64,000 bases of DNA from Verrucomicrobiota bacterium. GTDB lineage: Bacteria; Verrucomicrobiota; Verrucomicrobiia; Limisphaerales; JADJPG01. Below the pieces are notes generated by a model. The model was not told the origin of the DNA. It searched no databases and was given only the letters and a program-made list of their open reading frames with translations. A program made the translations under genes and the position numbers. Below, one piece after another: positions 52,276 through 61,246 of the stretch; positions within the stretch are counted from its first letter, which is position 1, and each line of letters opens with the position of its first letter. The DNA lies in contig JADJPG010000029.1 of the NCBI GenBank assembly GCA_016713365.1, positions 24,979-88,978 on the forward strand, given 5' to 3'.

Positions 52276-53475
52276 ATGAAGTCATCAACTCATAACGTAT
52301 CCATCACGGTATGGTGCTCGAGGCTGCCACTCATCAAACGCTGGCTCGGCGTCTTCATCGGAGTCAGCCTCCAGGCCTTGCTCGCCCAACGCGTGCGTGG
52401 TGAGAATCATGCCGACTACAAATATGAGGATTATCGCGAGGAGAGCGGGCGCATTCATGTGCGAACCCATGGTGTTCTCGCCGAGTTCGAAGTCTCGCCA
52501 GCCGTTTCAGTCCACGGCGAATTGGTTTTCGACGCGATCTCCGGCGCGACTCCAACGGGCGGCCCCGCTCCGACCGGCAGCAAGCGCGTTCCGGTGGCGA
52601 CGATGGACGACGAACGCACGGCGGGAAACTTGCAGGTGCCGGTCAAGTGGGGCGGCCGGCATACCACGACTCCTCAACTCGCCTATAGTCTCGAAGGCGA
52701 TTACGAGTCCGTTGGCTTTTCACTGAACCACACGATTGATTTCAACGACAAGAACACGACGCTGGCGCTGGGGTTTGCTTACACCTACGACACGATCATG
52801 CCGGACTTCTGGTTCGGCGACAAAGAGTACAAGAACAGCGGCGATGTGCTGATCGGCGTAACGCAGTTGCTCGGGCCGAAAACGATTCTGACGGCGAATC
52901 TCACGCTGGGCGCGGCCAATGGTTACATGAACGATCCCTACAAGGGCGTTCGCTTCGATGACTATCCAGATCCGAACACGCTCTTCCGTGAGAAGCGTCC
53001 CGGCTATCGCGACAAACAGATCGGCTACCTGGCATTGACGCACTTTGTCACGCCGTTGAAGGGCAGCGCGGAACTGGTCTACCGCTTTTATCATGACTCC
53101 TACAATGTCGCGAGCCACACGATGGCGCTGACCTGGTATCAGAAGCTCGGCAAACACATCGTGGTGGCGCCGACATTCCGGTTTGTCGACCAGACTGCGG
53201 CAAGCTTCTACGGCGTGCGCTTCGCCGGCGATGCGAGCCTGCCTTCAGATGATCCGTTCTACGTTCCGATTCCGAAGCACTACTCGGCGGATTACCGGCT
53301 CTCGGCGATGCAAACGTTCACCTACGGCTTGAGCGCGACGTGGAAGATCAAGGATCGTGTGTCACTGGACTTCGCCTACAAGCGTTATGACATGGTGGGC
53401 AAGGACAACGCGACGGCGAAGGACGCGTATCCGAATGCCAACGTCTTCTCGGGAGGAGTGCGCGTATGGTTCTAG
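52276..53475 (+). CDS. DUF3570 protein, predicted outer-membrane beta-barrel with SGAT motif (cassette 2)
   Basis: 399 residues from ATG 52276, which begins a signal region (hydrophobic about 25-38). It is a clear paralogue of the protein at 38.7 kb: NHADYKYEDYREESGRI, LGAANGYMNDPYKGVRF, YPDPNTLFREKRPGY, YRFYHDSYNVASHT, PIPKHYSADYRLSAMQT and a closing strand ending in valine-tryptophan-phenylalanine. Strand pattern and terminal Phe indicate an outer-membrane barrel. Residues 86-92 are D-A-I-S-G-A-T, an exact match to the ApbE target form, with Thr92 as candidate acceptor. The 3' end overlaps the apbE start by 10 bases, so the putative substrate and the FMN transferase are translationally linked. 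This physical coupling is the best support for flavinylation. Confidence 0.9.
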   Translation: MKSSTHNVSITVWCSRLPLIKRWLGVFIGVSLQALLAQRVRGENHADYKYEDYREESGRIHVRTHGVLAEFEVSPAVSVHGELVFDAISGATPTGGPAPTGSKRVPVATMDDERTAGNLQVPVKWGGRHTTTPQLAYSLEGDYESVGFSLNHTIDFNDKNTTLALGFAYTYDTIMPDFWFGDKEYKNSGDVLIGVTQLLGPKTILTANLTLGAANGYMNDPYKGVRFDDYPDPNTLFREKRPGYRDKQIGYLALTHFVTPLKGSAELVYRFYHDSYNVASHTMALTWYQKLGKHIVVAPTFRFVDQTAASFYGVRFAGDASLPSDDPFYVPIPKHYSADYRLSAMQTFTYGLSATWKIKDRVSLDFAYKRYDMVGKDNATAKDAYPNANVFSGGVRVWF

Positions 53476-54452
53476 CCACTGACATCGTCCTCAAGCGAAT
53501 CAGCGAGTCCGTCCAGGAACTCTCCGCTGAGGGCGCGCGGAAGTTTGGGTTCCGCGCGATGGGCACCCGGTGCGAGATCACCGTGGGCGCCGAATCGCGC
53601 GTGACGGCGGAGCAGTTCAAGCAGGCGGCGATTCGCTGGGTGGCGGAGTTCGAGGCGAAGTATTCGCGTTTTCTGCCGGACAGCCTGGTCAGTCGCATCA
53701 ACCAGAATGCGGGCGTCGAGTGGACGGAGATCGATGAAGAGACGGAGCGTTTCTTCACGCTCTGCCAGGAACTTTATTTCTTCACGCGCGGAGCGTTCGA
53801 CCCCACGGCGCTTCCATTGATCCGGTTGTGGGACTGGAAGGCCAGCCCGCCAGTCATCCCGACGGACGCCGCGATCGCCGCCGCCCGCGAGCTGGTGGGC
53901 CTGCGCAAAATTCAGCGTCGAAAAGGCGCAGTGTTTCTGCCGAAGGCCGGCATGTGCATCGACTTCGGCGGAATCGGCAAGGAATACGCCGTGGATCGCG
54001 TGACGGAGATTGCCGTTGAGCACGGCATCAAGAACGCGCTCATTGATTTCGGCCACGACGTTCGCGTGCTTGGCCAGGCTCCCGGGAAGCCGGCGTGGCA
54101 CATCGGCCTCGAGGATCCGAATGCGCCGGGCAAGTGTTGGACGGGAGTTGCAGTGCGCGACATGGCGGTGGCCACGTCGGGTGATTATCTTCGTTGTTTC
54201 ACCGCTGACGGCCGGCGTTACGGACACATTCTCGATCCTCGCACCGGTCGCCCGGTGGACAACGGCTGCCGCGCAGTTTCCATCATCGCTCCGAGTTGCA
54301 CCGTCGCGGGTGTCCTCTCCACGACCGCTTTTATTTTAGGGCCATCGGAGGGCCTGAACCTCATCAGCACCCACATGGGCGCCGAAGGTTGCATCCTCAC
54401 TGAAAACGCACGTCATCAAACCAGTAAGTTCCATGAATACATCACCCGTTAA
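53466..54452 (+). CDS. apbE: FAD:protein FMN transferase ApbE
   Basis: 328 residues. ApbE transfers FMN from FAD to a Thr/Ser in D-x-x-[ST]-G-A-[TS] motifs of partner proteins, using Mg2+. Family segments are all visible: FRAMGTRCEITV (near 30), GAFDPTALPL, CIDFGGIGKEYAVDRV (FAD site), SGDYLRCFTADGRRYGHILDPRTG (metal/FAD site) and SIIAPSCTVAGVLSTTAF with the catalytic-loop Thr/Ala/Asp-like region. Unusually, no signal peptide or lipobox precedes the fold; the first 25 residues are charged. The enzyme may be cytoplasmic, or the true start may be upstream inside the DUF3570 gene. It overlaps DUF3570 by 10 and the thioredoxin by 20 bases, so its substrate is probably in this operon. Confidence 0.93.
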   Translation: MVLATDIVLKRISESVQELSAEGARKFGFRAMGTRCEITVGAESRVTAEQFKQAAIRWVAEFEAKYSRFLPDSLVSRINQNAGVEWTEIDEETERFFTLCQELYFFTRGAFDPTALPLIRLWDWKASPPVIPTDAAIAAARELVGLRKIQRRKGAVFLPKAGMCIDFGGIGKEYAVDRVTEIAVEHGIKNALIDFGHDVRVLGQAPGKPAWHIGLEDPNAPGKCWTGVAVRDMAVATSGDYLRCFTADGRRYGHILDPRTGRPVDNGCRAVSIIAPSCTVAGVLSTTAFILGPSEGLNLISTHMGAEGCILTENARHQTSKFHEYITR

Positions 54453-54966
54453 AAAAGCCGTTCTGGCCGGATTACTCGCACTCTGCCTCACCGCCTCCGA
54501 CGCGTTTGCCGCGGACAAGGGCATCAAAGTCGGCGACACCTTTCCCGAACTCTCCGAGTTCCAGCTCGAAGGCAAGCTGCCGGAATCGTTGAAAGGCAAA
54601 GTGGTCATCGTCGATTTCTGGGCGTCGTGGTGCGGACCGTGCAAGGACTCCTTCCCGGTGATGGAAGAGCTGCAAACGAAGTTCGGAAAGAAGGGCCTCG
54701 TCGTGCTGGCGGTGAACCTCGATGAAGACCGCGCGACGATGGAGGACTTCCTCAAGAAACATCCGGTGACGTTCACGGTGGTGCGCGACGCTTCCAAAAA
54801 GCTCGTCGGTCGAGCCGCGATCAAATCAATGCCGACCTCGTTCGTGGTGAGCCCCGACGGAAAGGTCACGTCGGTACACAAAGGATTCCACGGCTCCGAG
54901 ACACAGAAACAATATGTGAAGGAAGTCGAAGCGCTGATCGGCACCGCCGTCGCCAGCAAGGAATAA
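54433..54966 (+). CDS. TlpA-like periplasmic thioredoxin (cassette 2)
   Basis: 177 residues, a paralogue of the protein at 39.9 kb. Signal peptide about 1-27 (ending DAFAA), then DKGIKVGDTFPELSEFQLEG, the active-site segment VVIVDFWASWCGPCKDSFP (CGPC) and the cis-Pro loop IKSMPTSFVV. It overlaps apbE by 20 bases and shares one base with the DUF4266 start (TAATG). It likely shuttles electrons from the DsbD encoded two genes downstream to periplasmic or outer-membrane thiols. Confidence 0.93.
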   Translation: MNTSPVKKAVLAGLLALCLTASDAFAADKGIKVGDTFPELSEFQLEGKLPESLKGKVVIVDFWASWCGPCKDSFPVMEELQTKFGKKGLVVLAVNLDEDRATMEDFLKKHPVTFTVVRDASKKLVGRAAIKSMPTSFVVSPDGKVTSVHKGFHGSETQKQYVKEVEALIGTAVASKE

Positions 54967-55184
54967 TGAAACCAAAACTTCTTCTCCTCGGTGCCGTCGC
55001 GGCGCTCGCGCTCACCTCCGGTTGCACGCATGTGAATCCGTGGGAACGCGGCACGACCGCCGACTACACGATGCGCGCAGACCGTGAGCCCCTCGCCAAC
55101 GCGTTCTCCGAACACATGTGGTTCTCGCGCGAGGCGGCGTCCGGCGGGCGCGGTGTTGGAGGCGGCGGTTGCGGGTGCAACTGA
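54966..55184 (+). CDS. DUF4266 lipoprotein with C-terminal CGCN (cassette 2)
   Basis: 72 residues with lipobox LTSGC (Cys20). Same length as its paralogue in cassette 1 and identical at HMWFSREA and at the end VGGGGCGCN; in between, VNPWERG and MRADREP are conserved. The mature lipoprotein is tiny, so its terminal C-G-C must be close to its lipid anchor. Placement directly between a thioredoxin and a DsbD suggests thiol-disulfide chemistry on these cysteines; metal binding (for example copper) or peptide modification are alternatives. Confidence 0.9.
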   Translation: MKPKLLLLGAVAALALTSGCTHVNPWERGTTADYTMRADREPLANAFSEHMWFSREAASGGRGVGGGGCGCN

Positions 55185-55220
55185 GTCTTCGTTCCCGAAG
55201 TAACCAGAAGTTTAAGACGT

Positions 55221-56925
55221 ATGAAAAGGATTGTTATCCAGGTGGTGTCCCGTGCCTTGGCTGGACTGCTATTGCTCCAAACCGCCTTTGTTTCGATGGC
55301 CAGTGCGGAGGACGAAGTTAGCCCGTTCACGGTCACACCACGCGTGCAGGTGAGCAATGAGGTCAGCATCGTCACAGTCTCATTCGCCATCCCGACGAAT
55401 CACATCCTTTACGCGGACAAGCTGTCGTTCGCGTGGTCCACCGGCGGCGCTCCCGACAAAGCGGCATCGTTCGCGCTGCCGGAACCGATCGTGGTAAAGG
55501 ACAAGTTCAGCGGCAAGGAGAAGCAGGTGTTCCGCTCGTCGTTTGAATCCACCGCGATCATCCCGTTCCGCCACGGAAGCCTCGACGTTGACCGTCCATT
55601 TCCAGGGTTGCGATGACGCGAACTGTTTCTTCCCAGAGGAACTGAAGTTCAGCATCTCGCCGAATGGAAAGGTGGCGGAGCTCCGCGATGAAGCGGCTCC
55701 GGCGGATACCGCCACTGCATCCGCAACCGAGTGGCGCAAGCTCGCAGAAGGCTTCACCGTCAGCGCGCGCGGCAGCGGTTACTTGAAGGAGAAAGAATTT
55801 CTCGAGTTCCTTGACCAGTCGAAGTCGGGCCAGCCCGCGGCAGAAGGTCTCGCGGCGGGCAGCGGCTTCTGGGGCGTGGTTCTCACGATGTTGCTGATCG
55901 TTCTCGGCGGCGCGGCGTTGAACCTCACGCCGTGCGTGCTGCCCATGATTCCGATCAACATCGCCATCATCGGGGCCGGCGCGCAGGCGGGTTCAAAGAA
56001 ACGCGGATTCGCCCTCGGCGCGACTTACGCCGCGGGCATGGCGCTGGCCTACGGCATCCTTGGCCTCGTTGTAGTCCTCACCGGATCGAAGTTCGGCACG
56101 CTGAACTCCTCGCCGTGGTTCAACCTCGGCATTGCCCTCGTCTTCATCGTGCTCGCGCTTGGCATGTTCGACGTGCTCGCGATCGATCTCTCCCGCTTTC
56201 AAGGACAAGGCTCCGGCGGCAGCGGTTCCTCCAAGAGCAAGTTTCTCGCGGCCTACTCGATGGGCACCGTGGCGGCGTTGCTCGCCGGCGCGTGCGTGGC
56301 ACCGGTCGTGATTTCGGTGCTGTTGCAGGCGACCACGTTCTACAACAAAGGCATCATCGCCGGATTGTTTCTCCCGTTCCTTTTGGGAATCGGCATGGGC
56401 CTGCCGTGGCCGTTCGCTGGCGCGGGACTTTCCTTCCTGCCCAAGCCCGGGCGCTGGATGGCGCGGGTGAAGTACGGCTTCGGCGTGTTCATCATCCTCT
56501 TCGCGCTCTACTACGGTCATCTGGCGGTCAGCTTGTTCCGCACTTCGGATGGTTTGATGACCGCGTCCGCCACGGGCAAATCAGACGTGGCTGAAGTTCA
56601 AGCGGCGCTATCCGAGCAACTGGCCACGGGCCTTGCAGAAGCACGCGCCAGCGGACAGCCGGTGTTCATCGATTTCTGGGCGAGCTGGTGCAAGAACTGT
56701 TCGGCGATGGAACACACCACGTTCCAATCGCCCGCGGTCAAGGAACGCCTTGCGGGCTTCCGCCAGTTGCGATTGCAGACGGAGCGCCTGAACCATCCTC
56801 CCACCAAGGAAGTGCTCGATTACTTCAAAGTCCTCGGCTTGCCGTCATTTGTCGTGCTCACGCCGACGTCGGCAAGTCCAGCCGTCGCTGGCACACCGAC
56901 CCGCACGGCCGCGCTGTCTCCATAG
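55221..56925 (+). CDS. dsbD: Thiol:disulfide interchange protein DsbD (frame broken near 55566)
   Basis: Frames 55221..55616 and 55543..56925 form one protein of about 567 residues if one base of TT at 55566-55567 is removed; the join then reads IIPSATEASTLTVHF. Order: signal peptide (about 1-29), the DsbD alpha-type immunoglobulin-like domain with FQGCDDANCFFP (its redox Cys pair), an eight-helix membrane domain with LTPCVLPM and GACVAPVV carrying the two membrane cysteines, and a C-terminal thioredoxin domain with WASWCKNC. All six redox cysteines expected for full-length DsbD are thus present. It takes electrons from cytoplasmic thioredoxin and delivers them to the periplasm, most likely to the TlpA-like protein of the cassette. 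The shift is probably a sequencing artefact. The last about 30 residues are Pro/Thr-rich and atypical. Confidence 0.88.
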
Positions 56926-56989
56926 AACCATCGTGGTGTCCCGTGAACCATTCCCATCAACTCAGCAATCTCAGAACGGACTCTCTCTC

Positions 56990-57916
56990 ATGAACACATC
57001 TCGTATACCATCTCTCATCCTCGCCATCGTCCTGCAAGTCCTGCCCGTCACGCGGGTATTCGTCTCCGCCACCTCTAGTGCGGGAACCAGCTTTGCGATC
57101 GTTTCCACCTGGCTGGCCGGACTGGGCGCATTGCTCGGCAGCTACAACGCCGTCTCAGGAGCGTCGACCACCATCACCAGCCCCGCGACCGCGACCGCGA
57201 CGAATGGAAATGCCTTCACCTATCGTGTCACCACTGGACCTGACGCAGCGAATTGGTTTGCCGCCTCGAACCTGCCGCCCGGGCTGACCATCAGCACCAC
57301 CGTCGGTCGCATCACCGGAACTCCGACGACTAATGGAGTCTACTCCGTTCTTCTCACCGCATCGGACGATCAGCGGCCTGATCGGACCATCCGAAAAGTT
57401 CTCACGCTCACCGTCAAACCGCGGAACGGCGGCTTTCCGATCGTCACCGGTCAACCCCAAGGCACCCGTACGACGGAAGGTTCGTCGGTTACCCTGACCG
57501 TATCCGCGACCGGACCCGACCCCCTTCGCTACATGTGGCGCAAGGACGGTGCGGTCATCACCGGCGAGACGAATTCCTCGCTGAACTTTGGCGCCGTGTC
57601 CACCAATCAGGCGGGCACCTACAATGTGTATGTGGCCTCGCAATACGGTGTCACCGTGAGCAGCAACGCCGTGGTGACAGTCGTCCCAGCGCCCCGCTTC
57701 ACGAATTTCCAGTTGCATGACGGACAGCTCGATCTTGGCTTTGTTCGCGAGTCCGGTGCCGCGTATGAAATTCAATTCAAGGAACCCACCGAAGGTTCCA
57801 CCTGGCAGCAGTGGACGAACTGGCCCGCAAGCGCATCGTCCGCCAACACGACCGTGACTGCGTCCAGCGCCACCGCACCCGCACGACTTTATCAAATACG
57901 AATGACGTTGCCGTGA
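56990..57916 (+). CDS. Membrane-anchored Ig-like protein with NAVSGAS motif (cassette 2, first copy)
   Basis: 308 residues from ATG 56990 (the frame is open further upstream inside dsbD). The N-terminal module is the one described for the cassette 1 Ig protein: helix with LAIVLQVLPVTRV (about 8-24), second hydrophobic stretch FAIVSTWLAGLGALLGSY (35-52), then N53-A-V-S-G-A-S59. A He_PIG-type domain (LPPGLTISTTVGRITGTPT, about 60-140) and an Ig domain (about 150-235, TRTTEGSSVTLTVSATG, RYMWRKDGAVI, NQAGTYNVYVASQYG) follow, with a beta tail ending LYQIRMTLP. Here the motif has Asn in place of the consensus Asp. It lies 64 bases after dsbD and before a longer paralogue. Confidence 0.85.
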   Translation: MNTSRIPSLILAIVLQVLPVTRVFVSATSSAGTSFAIVSTWLAGLGALLGSYNAVSGASTTITSPATATATNGNAFTYRVTTGPDAANWFAASNLPPGLTISTTVGRITGTPTTNGVYSVLLTASDDQRPDRTIRKVLTLTVKPRNGGFPIVTGQPQGTRTTEGSSVTLTVSATGPDPLRYMWRKDGAVITGETNSSLNFGAVSTNQAGTYNVYVASQYGVTVSSNAVVTVVPAPRFTNFQLHDGQLDLGFVRESGAAYEIQFKEPTEGSTWQQWTNWPASASSANTTVTASSATAPARLYQIRMTLP

Positions 57917-58011
57917 GTTGAAAACGGACCGGGCGGTCCGCGGCATGGATGCTGCACACTCAAGGTTTAGTCGAAAGTTCAGTGACCTGTTTGACCTAGA
58001 ATGGAACATCT

Positions 58012-61000
58012 ATGAAAGCCACTCACATTCCTTCGCTCCTGCTCGCGCTCGCGCTGCAGGTGCTCCCGGTAACGCGCGTCTTCCTGACAGCAACTCCAGT
58101 AGCGGGATCCAGCTACGCCATCGTATCGACCTGGATCGCCGGTCTCGCCGCGTTGATGGGTGGGTATAATGCGGTGTCCGGCGCCTCAACAACCATCACC
58201 AGCGCCGCGACAGCGAGAGGCACCAACGGCCTGCCGTTTTCGTATCGCATCACGACGGGCCCTGACACGGCCAACAGATTCTCGGCGGTCCCTCTTCCAA
58301 CTGGTTTGACCTGCGCCACCACCACTGGACGAATCACCGGAACGCCAACTGAGGACGGCGTATTCACTGTCCTGCTGACCGCTTCCGACAGCGGCCGGGC
58401 GAATCGAACCGTGACCAAGAATCTTACGCTGACAATCGTCCCAGGAAGCGGCGGCACAACGCCGCCCACAATTTCGACGCAACCCACCAGCCGCACCGCA
58501 ACCAACGGCGGCACGACGACATTCAGCGTGGTGGCGAGCGGCTCAGGCACGCTCCGCTATCAATGGCGCACGAACGGTGTGTCCGTAAGCGGAGCAACAA
58601 ATTCCACACTGACGCTTTCCAGCATCACCACCAACCACGCCGGCAGCTACGCCGTCGTTATCACCAACAGCTACGGCTCAATCACCAGCTCCACCGCAAC
58701 GTTGACCGTGCTCGTTCCTCCATCGATCACGACAGAGCCCTCCGGCCAGACGGTGACCGCTGGTAACAGCGCGAGCTTTACCGTGGTCGCCGCAGGCACC
58801 GCGACGCTTGGATATCGCTGGCGCAAAAACGGCACGTTCATCACCGGCGCAAACAGCGCGACGTACACTTTACCCAGCACGATCACCGGCGACGCTGGCA
58901 GCTACACGGTGGTGGTGACCAACAGCGCGGGCTCAATCACAAGCTCGGTCGCGACGTTGACCGTCAATTCCGCTCCCGTCGCTCCCTCGATTTCGACTCA
59001 ACCTGCCAGTCAGACTGGCACCGTGGGCGGCAGCGTGACGTTGACCGTAGTAGCATCCGGCACAGCGACGCTGGCCTACCAATGGCAGCACGAAGGCAAC
59101 AACGTCGGAATAGGCACCAATGCGTCGCTCACGCTGACCAGCCTGACGACCAATGACGCAGGCAATTACCAAGTCATCGTCACCAATTCCGTCGGTTCGA
59201 TCACCAGTTCCGTCGCATCATTAACCGTGAACCTGGCGCCGGAAGCTCCCGGCATTTCCTCGCAGCCCGAGAGCGTCACGGTTACGTCCGGCAGCAACGC
59301 AACTTTCAGTGTCACCGCGACGGGCACTGCGCCTCTCCGCTATCAATGGCGCAAGACGGGCGTGGCGGTCGCAGGCGCGACCAACTCAACTCTCGCCTTC
59401 ACACCAGCCGTCGTGCTCAACGCCGGCGACTACACCGTCGTCATCACGAACGTCGCCGGCGCCGTGACCAGCTCCGTAGCGACGTTGACAGTGACCACAC
59501 CGCCCACTCCCGATTCGATTCGCCCGACGCTCATCGTAGTCTCTCCTGCGGCAGCCGTTACTTCGGTCACCTCGAACACGATTAACCTCACCGGAACCGC
59601 AGCAGATAACCAGGCCGTCACGTCAGTGCTGATTCAACACAACGGCGGTGAAGCTGTCGCGGCCGCAGGAACCAACTCCTGGAGCGCCACCGCGAGTCTC
59701 GTTCCGGGAACCAACACGTTCCAGATCGCCGCCACCGATGCGGCAGGCAACTTCTCGATCACCAACACTAAGATCGTGATCTACAAAGTGAATCTCCCGC
59801 TCGCCCTGACCATCAACGGCAGCGGACTCGTCTCCGGCGCGACGAATGGCCAGTTGCTCGAACTCGGAAAGTCCTACGCACTGAAAGCCACCGCGAAGCC
59901 AGGCAACATCTTCAGCAACTGGCTCGCGAACAGCGAATCCAGCAACTCCGCGACGCTGAACTTCGTGATGGCCTCCAACCTTTCCGTCGTCGCGAACTTC
60001 GTCACCAATCCCTTCGTGACGCTGAAGGGAAACTACTCCGGCCTCTTCTACCCCAACGCGCCCGAGCCGCCGCACGAGCAATCCGGCTCGTTCACTCTCG
60101 CCGTGACGGATAAGGGCACTTACAGCGGCAAATTGATGCTCGCGGGTGCAGCCTACTCCGTGAGTGGCCCGCTGGATTTGTCACTCGCCGCCACGAAGAC
60201 GATCCTCCGCAAGGGAACCAACACGGTCACGCTGGCCTTCCAACTGACTGTCGGATCCGATGAAGTAGTCGGCACGGTGAGCAATGAATTCTGGACCAGC
60301 GACCTCTCTGGCTATCGCACCGGATTCGATGCGAAGTTGAATCCGGCGACCAACCATTCCGGCAAATACACGATGCTTCTCTCCGGCGGCGGAGACGCAG
60401 CCACCAGCCCGGCGGGCCAAAGTCCGGCGACATTGGATATCACCACGGCCGGAGCAGTTTCATTGAAAGGAACACTTTCAGACGGAACCGCCATCGCACA
60501 GAAGATGACCTTGGCGGCCAACGGCCAGACGCCTGTGTACGTGAATCTATACAAAGGCAAAGGATCACTGATCGGATGGATGACCATCTTGAACAACGAC
60601 ACCAACGACACGCCGGGGCTGTTGCTGTGGACCAAGAAGGAAACAGCCGGCGGGAAGATTTACCTCGCTGGCTTCACCAACGAAACGCTCGCACTAGGTT
60701 CGCGTTACGTCGCACCAGCCAATGGTGCCGCAGCGTTAGACTGGACCAATGGCCTGCTGCTGATTGAGCAAGGCAATCTGACGGTCCCCATGACGAACAT
60801 CATAGCCCTCAGTTCCGCGAACAAGTTCACCGTCACTTCGACCAACACCAGCAAACTTACGCTCAGCCTGACTACCGCCTCTGGCTTGCTCAACGGCGCG
60901 TTCGTTCACCCGGATACGCTGAAGAAAAGCAGCATCAAAGGCGTGGTTCTCCAAAAGCAAAACGTTGGCGGAGGCTTCTTCCTCGGCACCAACCAAAGTG

Positions 61001-61017
61001 GCAACGTTTCATTCTGA
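58012..61017 (+). CDS. Large membrane-anchored multi-Ig protein with NAVSGAS motif (cassette 2, second copy)
   Basis: 1001 residues. Residues 1-60 are nearly the same as in the preceding gene (LQVLPVTRVF, YAIVSTWIAGLAALMGGY, N53-A-V-S-G-A-S59), as is the He_PIG domain (about 60-145). Four Ig domains then follow at about 155-235, 240-320, 325-412 and 415-497, each with a W in R-Y-Q-W/Y-R-W type core and a closing A-G-(S/N)-Y-x-V-V. A Big-type Ig domain (about 505-595), an InlB/SpaA-like repeat (about 600-665) and a 330-residue beta-rich C-terminus complete it. It probably projects from the cell surface with its N-terminus in the membrane. Recent duplication of the N-terminal part with the neighbour is evident. 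No enzyme motif was found. Confidence 0.87.
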   Translation: MKATHIPSLLLALALQVLPVTRVFLTATPVAGSSYAIVSTWIAGLAALMGGYNAVSGASTTITSAATARGTNGLPFSYRITTGPDTANRFSAVPLPTGLTCATTTGRITGTPTEDGVFTVLLTASDSGRANRTVTKNLTLTIVPGSGGTTPPTISTQPTSRTATNGGTTTFSVVASGSGTLRYQWRTNGVSVSGATNSTLTLSSITTNHAGSYAVVITNSYGSITSSTATLTVLVPPSITTEPSGQTVTAGNSASFTVVAAGTATLGYRWRKNGTFITGANSATYTLPSTITGDAGSYTVVVTNSAGSITSSVATLTVNSAPVAPSISTQPASQTGTVGGSVTLTVVASGTATLAYQWQHEGNNVGIGTNASLTLTSLTTNDAGNYQVIVTNSVGSITSSVASLTVNLAPEAPGISSQPESVTVTSGSNATFSVTATGTAPLRYQWRKTGVAVAGATNSTLAFTPAVVLNAGDYTVVITNVAGAVTSSVATLTVTTPPTPDSIRPTLIVVSPAAAVTSVTSNTINLTGTAADNQAVTSVLIQHNGGEAVAAAGTNSWSATASLVPGTNTFQIAATDAAGNFSITNTKIVIYKVNLPLALTINGSGLVSGATNGQLLELGKSYALKATAKPGNIFSNWLANSESSNSATLNFVMASNLSVVANFVTNPFVTLKGNYSGLFYPNAPEPPHEQSGSFTLAVTDKGTYSGKLMLAGAAYSVSGPLDLSLAATKTILRKGTNTVTLAFQLTVGSDEVVGTVSNEFWTSDLSGYRTGFDAKLNPATNHSGKYTMLLSGGGDAATSPAGQSPATLDITTAGAVSLKGTLSDGTAIAQKMTLAANGQTPVYVNLYKGKGSLIGWMTILNNDTNDTPGLLLWTKKETAGGKIYLAGFTNETLALGSRYVAPANGAAALDWTNGLLLIEQGNLTVPMTNIIALSSANKFTVTSTNTSKLTLSLTTASGLLNGAFVHPDTLKKSSIKGVVLQKQNVGGGFFLGTNQSGNVSF

Positions 61018-61086
61018 CCTGCTGACGACGTTCGCTGCTTTGATCCTCAGAGCGGAGCAAATCATCTCTTCAACCCATTGATCCGC

Positions 61087-61120
61087 GGCGTCGCGCTCAA
61101 GAATGGCGCGACGCCCCTTT
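61087..61120 (+). terminator. Rho-independent-type terminator after cassette 2
   Basis: GGCGTCGCGC (61087-61096) pairs perfectly with GCGCGACGCC (61106-61115) across a 9-base loop, followed by CCTTT. The 10-bp stem starts 70 bases after the stop of the multi-Ig gene. The T-run is short but the stem is strong, so it probably ends the cassette 2 transcript. Confidence 0.7.
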
Positions 61121-61246
61121 CAACTTCCGATCTCCGCAGCTCTCCCCTCGCACAGCGGCACTTGCAGTTCATTTGCAAATAAACCGGCGCTGGTCGCGGT
61201 GATTGAACTTGTCGTTCCGCGGGCGACTTCCTGTAATGCGAGTGCT

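Noticed and set aside
58564..59430. Additional S-G-A-T sequences inside the Ig domains of the multi-Ig protein as further flavinylation sites
   Set aside because: They occur in the pattern SGATNSTL, a common structural turn of bacterial Ig repeats, without Asp three residues before the Ser, so they are fold-related.
61103..61246. Upstream extension of the His-rich protein frame
   Set aside because: It overlaps the terminator hairpin and encodes no signal or conserved sequence.
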